This document shows positions 60,141 through 64,000 of a stretch of DNA of 64,000 nt, piece by piece. Position 1 is the stretch's first letter. Each line of letters begins with the position of its first letter. The position numbers and the translations under genes were made by a program. The notes beneath the pieces are model-generated. The model was not told where the DNA came from. It saw only the letters and a list, made by a program, of their open reading frames with translations, and searched no databases. The stretch is from an uncultured Porphyromonas sp. (GTDB lineage: Bacteria > Bacteroidota > Bacteroidia > Bacteroidales > Porphyromonadaceae). The stretch spans positions 1-64,000 of the forward strand of contig CAJPPK010000001.1 in the NCBI GenBank assembly GCA_905372565.1. The letters are read 5' to 3'.

Positions 60141-61396
60141 TCGGACTCATAAGTATCAATCATAAGACGGCCTCTCTCTCGCGTCGAGAGCTCTTTGCCT
60201 TGACGAGCGAAGAGGCTACGGCACTCGTTCGTCTCTGGAAAGAGGAAGAGGGAGTAGCCGGAGCCATGGTCCTCTCGACCTGTAACCGACTAGAGATTTA
60301 TTACGATAGCTCGGAGAAGATCACCCGAGAGCTAGAGTCTCGCCTGCTAGAGAGCCTCTATCGCTTCAAGCAAGTACGGCATCGAGGGGACGAATCGATA
60401 TTTGTTACAGCCCGCCACGAGGAGGCTGTGCTTCACCTTTTCCGGCTGGCTTCGGGACTGGAGTCCATGGTTCTCGGAGAAACGCAGATACTTGGGCAAA
60501 TCAAAGAGGCTTATCGACAGGCGACAGCGGCAGGCCAAACGACCTCCGTCCTCTCACGTCTCTGCCACCGAACCTTTGAGACAGCGAAGCGAGTGAGGTC
60601 TGAATATCTCCTTTCGGCTACGCCTATTTCGGCTGGGGCGGCTGCCGTCGATCTCCTCTACGAGCACCTTCCCGACTTCCTCGATAGGCGAGTCCTGATC
60701 CTAGGAGCAGGGCAGATGGCCGAGGTCATTACCGATCGTTTGAGAGAGCTAGAGCATCCTGCCTTCGGACTCTATAATCGGACGAAGTCACGTGCTGAGT
60801 CTTTCGCCACGAAGCACGGCATCACGTCAGTCTACTCAGAGGATCAGCTTCCCGAGGCGCTAGCGTCGCATGACATTACCTTCGTCGCTACCTCTTCTCT
60901 CAGCCCTATTGTCACACAGGAGGTCTTACCTCATGAGCCACGAGCGCAGGTCTTCTTTGACTTAGCCGTACCACGTAATGTCGATCCCGCCCTAGAGGAG
61001 TACCATCATCTACACCTCTTTACGATCGATGACCTACGGCGTAAGGGGGGACAGCTCTTGCATCCACAGGATCAGAGGGCTCTAGCTAGCTATCTAGAGT
61101 CGATGGTCTCGGACTTCATCCAGTGGTGTGAGGCTGCCGAGGTACGTGAGGTCATCGGCTTGATCCAGCAGGTCTCTCAGCAGATACTTCATAAGGAGCT
61201 TAGCCATCTGCCTAGCACGCTTGGCGAAGAGACTAAGGCTCTCATCGAACAATGGGATGAGCATCTCCGGATCACCTATACCACAGCGATCGTTGCGGCT
61301 CTACGAGAGCTCAGCGAACAGTCATCGACGAGTAAGTATAGCGAAGCCCTTCGTCTACTTTTCACCCACATTCATCAGACTTTACCCCCACTATGA
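60137..61396 (+). CDS. hemA: glutamyl-tRNA reductase
   Basis: 419 residues. It reduces glutamyl-tRNA to glutamate-1-semialdehyde, the first step of tetrapyrrole synthesis. The catalytic Cys is in VLSTCNRLEIYY; SGLESMVLGETQILGQIKEA, the NADPH loop ILGAGQMAEVI and a C-terminal dimerisation helix are visible. It overlaps its neighbours on both sides by ATGA junctions, so it is translationally coupled. hemL and hemB, the next two enzymes, are not in this window. Confidence 0.97.
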   Translation: MIGLISINHKTASLSRRELFALTSEEATALVRLWKEEEGVAGAMVLSTCNRLEIYYDSSEKITRELESRLLESLYRFKQVRHRGDESIFVTARHEEAVLHLFRLASGLESMVLGETQILGQIKEAYRQATAAGQTTSVLSRLCHRTFETAKRVRSEYLLSATPISAGAAAVDLLYEHLPDFLDRRVLILGAGQMAEVITDRLRELEHPAFGLYNRTKSRAESFATKHGITSVYSEDQLPEALASHDITFVATSSLSPIVTQEVLPHEPRAQVFFDLAVPRNVDPALEEYHHLHLFTIDDLRRKGGQLLHPQDQRALASYLESMVSDFIQWCEAAEVREVIGLIQQVSQQILHKELSHLPSTLGEETKALIEQWDEHLRITYTTAIVAALRELSEQSSTSKYSEALRLLFTHIHQTLPPL

Positions 61397-62286
61397 CCTC
61401 TCCTCGCACCTTCATTCTCGGATCTCGAGGTAGTCAGTTAGCGCTCCGTCAGAGTCATCTCGTGAGGGAAGCCCTCCTCCGTCACTTCCCTAAGCTAGCT
61501 GTCGAGATCCAGATCATTAAGACTAAGGGGGACCACCTACAGCAGCTTGCTCTCGATGCCTCGGGGGATAAGGGACTTTTCACTGGGGAGCTGGAGCGGG
61601 CACTCCATAGGGGAGAGATCGACTTCGCAGTGCATAGTCTTAAGGATCTACCTGTCGTACCAGCTCCGGGGACTAAACTCGGGGCTATCCTCCCTAGAGC
61701 TGTGACGCATGATACCTTAATCGGCTCGGTTAGACTGGAGGATCTCCCAGAGGGAGCCCTCGTCGGTACATCAAGCAGACGCCGTGCTCTGCAGCTAGCA
61801 CTGCACTTCCCTCATCTCAGGACGGCTCCCATTCGAGGAAATGTGGAGACACGTATCGAGAAGGTACGTCAAGGTCTCTTCGATGCAACGCTACTCGCTG
61901 AGGCTGGACTGGTTCGCTTAGGGCTGACGACCGAGCGCTATGCTGTGAGCGAAGAGCTACTAGTGCCTGCTCCAGGGCAGGCTGCTATCGCTGTCCAGCT
62001 ACGTGAAGATGATCACGAACTAGCCGATTTACTCACGGCTATTCATTGCTCCAAGACGGCCTACGAAGTCCATCTTGAGCGATCTTTACTACAGCTTCTC
62101 GGTGGAGGATGTGCACTTCCCCTCGGAGCGCATGCCCTCCTCTCGGGTGAAGAGGTAGAGCTTCGGATCTTCCTGGCTAATGCTGATGGATCGAAGCACT
62201 ATCGGGATACACTCCACTTCAAGCAGTCCGAGACAGAAAGCATGCTCAATAAGCTTGTTCCCCAACTCCAATCTCTCGTCCGATGA
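61393..62286 (+). CDS. hemC: hydroxymethylbilane synthase (porphobilinogen deaminase)
   Basis: 297 residues. It joins four porphobilinogens into hydroxymethylbilane. Motifs: GSRGSQLALRQS at the N-terminus, HSLKDLP (active-site Asp), TSSRRRALQL, RGNVETRIEKV, and LLGGGCALPLGA with the Cys that carries the dipyrromethane cofactor. It overlaps hemA and the downstream cobA-hemD gene by 4 bases each. Confidence 0.97.
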   Translation: MTSPRTFILGSRGSQLALRQSHLVREALLRHFPKLAVEIQIIKTKGDHLQQLALDASGDKGLFTGELERALHRGEIDFAVHSLKDLPVVPAPGTKLGAILPRAVTHDTLIGSVRLEDLPEGALVGTSSRRRALQLALHFPHLRTAPIRGNVETRIEKVRQGLFDATLLAEAGLVRLGLTTERYAVSEELLVPAPGQAAIAVQLREDDHELADLLTAIHCSKTAYEVHLERSLLQLLGGGCALPLGAHALLSGEEVELRIFLANADGSKHYRDTLHFKQSETESMLNKLVPQLQSLVR

Positions 62287-63782
62287 ATACCGTTTATCTC
62301 GTCGGAGCAGGCCCTGGCGATCCCAAACTATTGACTCGTCGGGCGCACGAACTATTGCTCTCTGCTGACCAAGTCGTTTATGATGCGCTGGTTTCTCCGG
62401 CGATTCTTGCGCTTATCCCTCCCCAAGTGGACCGTATCCATGTAGGTAAGCGGGCTGGAGCCCATAGCTTGGGGCAAGAAGAGATCAATGCGCTACTTGT
62501 ACAACTAGGGCAAACGGGTAAGGGAAGGCGTATCGTCCGACTGAAAGGAGGGGACCCTTTCGTCTTTGGTCGTGGGGGTGAGGAGATGCTAGCCCTTAGG
62601 CAGGCGGGTATTCCCTATGAGGTTGTCCCTGGCATTACAGCAGGGATAGCTGCCCCAGCGTACTTCGATATTCCCATCACACACCGAGGGTTGAGTCAGA
62701 GCTTCACTTGCCTTACGGCCTATACCGAGGACGAAGGCTTACCCGATCTAGACTGGTCGAGCTTAGCGAAGCTCGGCGGGACGCTCGTCTTCTATATGGG
62801 TGTTCGGCAGGTAGCTAAGATTAGTGCTGCTCTGATAGGTGCAGGAGCTAGGGTAGAGCTACCTGCAGCGCTCGTTAGCCGAGGGACTACGCCTTACGAA
62901 GTACTTGAACAACGTACGCTGGGCGAGTTCGCTCGCACGGATGAAGATTTCTCTTCGCTAGCTCCAGCGCTCTTCGTCGTGGGGGAAGTGCTCCAGCTAA
63001 GTGAGGGGAGGACTGCACGTCCGCTTTTAGGGAAGAAGATCCTTGTCACCCGAGCCCGCCACCAAGCCTCTTCCCTTCGTGAAGGTCTTGAGGCGCTAGG
63101 AGCGGAGGCTGTCCTCCTACCGACCATCGAACTGTCGGCTTTGCCCGTCGATTCGGACTTGTTAGCTCAGGCTGTCATGGAGCATCGCTGGATCATCTTC
63201 ACCTCACCGAATGCCGTTGAGTACTTCTTCCGTCTGCTCTTCGAGGCTGGGATGGATAGTCGCTCCCTCGGGCATACACGACTTGCGGTGCTGGGACCGA
63301 TGACGTCCCGCTCCTTGGAGGCCTATGGTCTTCGGGCAGACTTCCAGCCCTCGGTTTATAATGCTGAGGTCTTCGCCCGAGAGTTCCTAGCGCTCTATGG
63401 AGAGGAAGCACAAGGAGAAGGCATCCTCTTGCCTTGCTCTGCTCTAGCGCAGGATACCTTGCCCAAGGCACTAGCAGAGGCTGGCCTAAGCTATACTAGG
63501 CTACCGCTCTATGCCAATCGTGCCATCGAGTATACGGAGGCTGAGCTACAAGCTGCCTTCGCAGGTGCTCACTGGCTGACGGCCTGCTCTTCGTCAGCAA
63601 TTCATCATTTAGTTGAGCTCCTCCAGGCCTATAGTCAGGAGCAGTTACTTCAAGGTCTAGATATAGCAGTCTTAGGCGAACAAACAGCTTCGGCAGCCCG
63701 AAGTCACGGCCTAGAGGTAAGGCTCATCGCTCCAGAAGCGGCCATCCCTAGCCTGATCCAGGCTCTCGTGGAGGAGAGCTAG
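62283..63782 (+). CDS. cobA-hemD: fused uroporphyrinogen-III methyltransferase and uroporphyrinogen-III synthase
   Basis: 499 residues. Residues 1-245 are the SUMT (CobA/CysG-C) domain: VYLVGAGPGDPKLLT, RLKGGDPFVFGRGGEE, VVPGITAGIAAPAY, VFYMGVRQV. Residues 250-499 are HemD, the ring-closing synthase (KKILVTRARHQASSLREGL, WIIFTSPNAVEYFF). One protein thus closes hydroxymethylbilane and methylates it to precorrin-2. The arrangement fits the precorrin-2 dehydrogenase domain encoded upstream. A hairpin ends the operon near 63843. Confidence 0.95.
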   Translation: MNTVYLVGAGPGDPKLLTRRAHELLLSADQVVYDALVSPAILALIPPQVDRIHVGKRAGAHSLGQEEINALLVQLGQTGKGRRIVRLKGGDPFVFGRGGEEMLALRQAGIPYEVVPGITAGIAAPAYFDIPITHRGLSQSFTCLTAYTEDEGLPDLDWSSLAKLGGTLVFYMGVRQVAKISAALIGAGARVELPAALVSRGTTPYEVLEQRTLGEFARTDEDFSSLAPALFVVGEVLQLSEGRTARPLLGKKILVTRARHQASSLREGLEALGAEAVLLPTIELSALPVDSDLLAQAVMEHRWIIFTSPNAVEYFFRLLFEAGMDSRSLGHTRLAVLGPMTSRSLEAYGLRADFQPSVYNAEVFAREFLALYGEEAQGEGILLPCSALAQDTLPKALAEAGLSYTRLPLYANRAIEYTEAELQAAFAGAHWLTACSSSAIHHLVELLQAYSQEQLLQGLDIAVLGEQTASAARSHGLEVRLIAPEAAIPSLIQALVEES

Positions 63783-63842
63783 CGACGATCTGAGTGCCCT
63801 TGCTCATCCTTGAGCTAGGGTAATATCAGCCCAAGTACGCCG

Positions 63843-63876
63843 TGGGGTAGGAGGATAGACTCATCCTCTTGCCCCA
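63843..63876 (+). terminator. probable terminator of the tetrapyrrole/cobalt operon
   Basis: TGGGG..AGGAGGAT / ATCCTC..GCCCCA stem, followed by TATTGCTTTG, about 60 bases after the cobA-hemD stop. Confidence 0.65.
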
Positions 63877-63909
63877 TATTGCTTTGTAGCCCGAGCTCTT
63901 CCCTTGAGG

Positions 63910-63987
63910 AAGGTAGAGGGTACTTGGGAGAGAGGTAGAGCTTAGGTGGAGCAATGGTATAGCTCTGCGAGACGAAAGGTAGACCTC
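63910..63987. repeat. 22-bp-phased palindromic array, locus 10 (4 units, near right edge)
   Basis: Cores at 63910, 63932, 63954 and 63976: AAGGTAGAGGGT, GAGGTAGAGCTT, ATGGTATAGCTC, AAGGTAGACCTC. The period is exactly 22 bp. A further unit would start at 63998 and cannot be seen. Confidence 0.85.
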
Positions 63988-64000
63988 TTCGCACAGTGCC

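Overview
The window reads as a chromosomal segment of a Bacteroidota bacterium, most likely Porphyromonas or a close relative. The support is: promoters with the Bacteroidota -7 box TAnnTTTG instead of sigma70 boxes, almost no Shine-Dalgarno sites, a fused SecDF, a lipoprotein-type TamL next to TamB, Rho with a long disordered insert, and a C10 (PrtT/streptopain-like) cysteine protease ending in a type IX secretion sorting domain. The genus is inference; the phylum is well supported.

Layout. 1-11 kb (minus strand): 5' part of RNase P RNA, mrp, trmB, a small acidic protein, tamL-tamB for outer-membrane assembly, and a GT11 fucosyltransferase-like gene. 11.5-16.3 kb: tRNA-Leu, secDF, and a DUF3078 outer-membrane protein. 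16.4-20 kb: convergent cupin-DUF438 and hemerythrin-LuxR pairs, probably for nitrosative or oxidative stress sensing. 20-22.4 kb: a sugar kinase and a holin-like/YtxH envelope pair. 22.5-24.3 kb: an AT-rich accessory insert with two orphan genes and decayed coding sequence, flanked by a perfect 15-bp inverted repeat. 24.4-30.6 kb: rmuC, C69 dipeptidase, flavodoxin, rho, tRNA-Arg. 31-36 kb: pflB-pflA and mnmE. 36-40.6 kb: an accessory island with two small proteins, a 22-bp-phased repeat array, an HU-like gene, a Kiwa-like pair (kwaA/kwaB) and a PLD-family protein. 40.8-50.5 kb: rplY, PBP4, nucleoside phosphorylase, fluoride exporter, T9SS-exported C10 protease, TonB-dependent siderophore-type receptor. 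50.9-64 kb: two converging tRNA-Arg genes, ftsH, cdsA, a GHL10 lipoprotein, then a tetrapyrrole/cobalt cluster (cbiK, cbiMN, cbiQ-cbiO-precorrin-2 dehydrogenase triple fusion, hemA, hemC, cobA-hemD fusion).

How the genes work together. The last cluster couples cobalt import to synthesis of the ring that receives it: HemA and HemC build hydroxymethylbilane, CobA-HemD closes and methylates it to precorrin-2, the C-terminal domain of the transporter fusion should oxidise this to sirohydrochlorin, and CbiK inserts the metal. TamL-TamB, SecDF and FtsH-CdsA serve the envelope. PflB, PflA and flavodoxin fit an anaerobic lifestyle.

The strongest unexplained signal is a dispersed family of intergenic arrays. 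Ten loci (near 2.6, 11.3, 15.1, 18.4, 30.9, 43.3, 47.7, 50.7, 56.9 and 63.9 kb) each hold about four degenerate 12-bp palindromic cores (roughly AAGSTNNASCTT) spaced exactly 22 bp apart by 10-bp linkers that are not conserved. An eleventh array, with the core CTATATAG and the same exact 22-bp period over eight units, lies just upstream of the HU-like/Kiwa-like genes.
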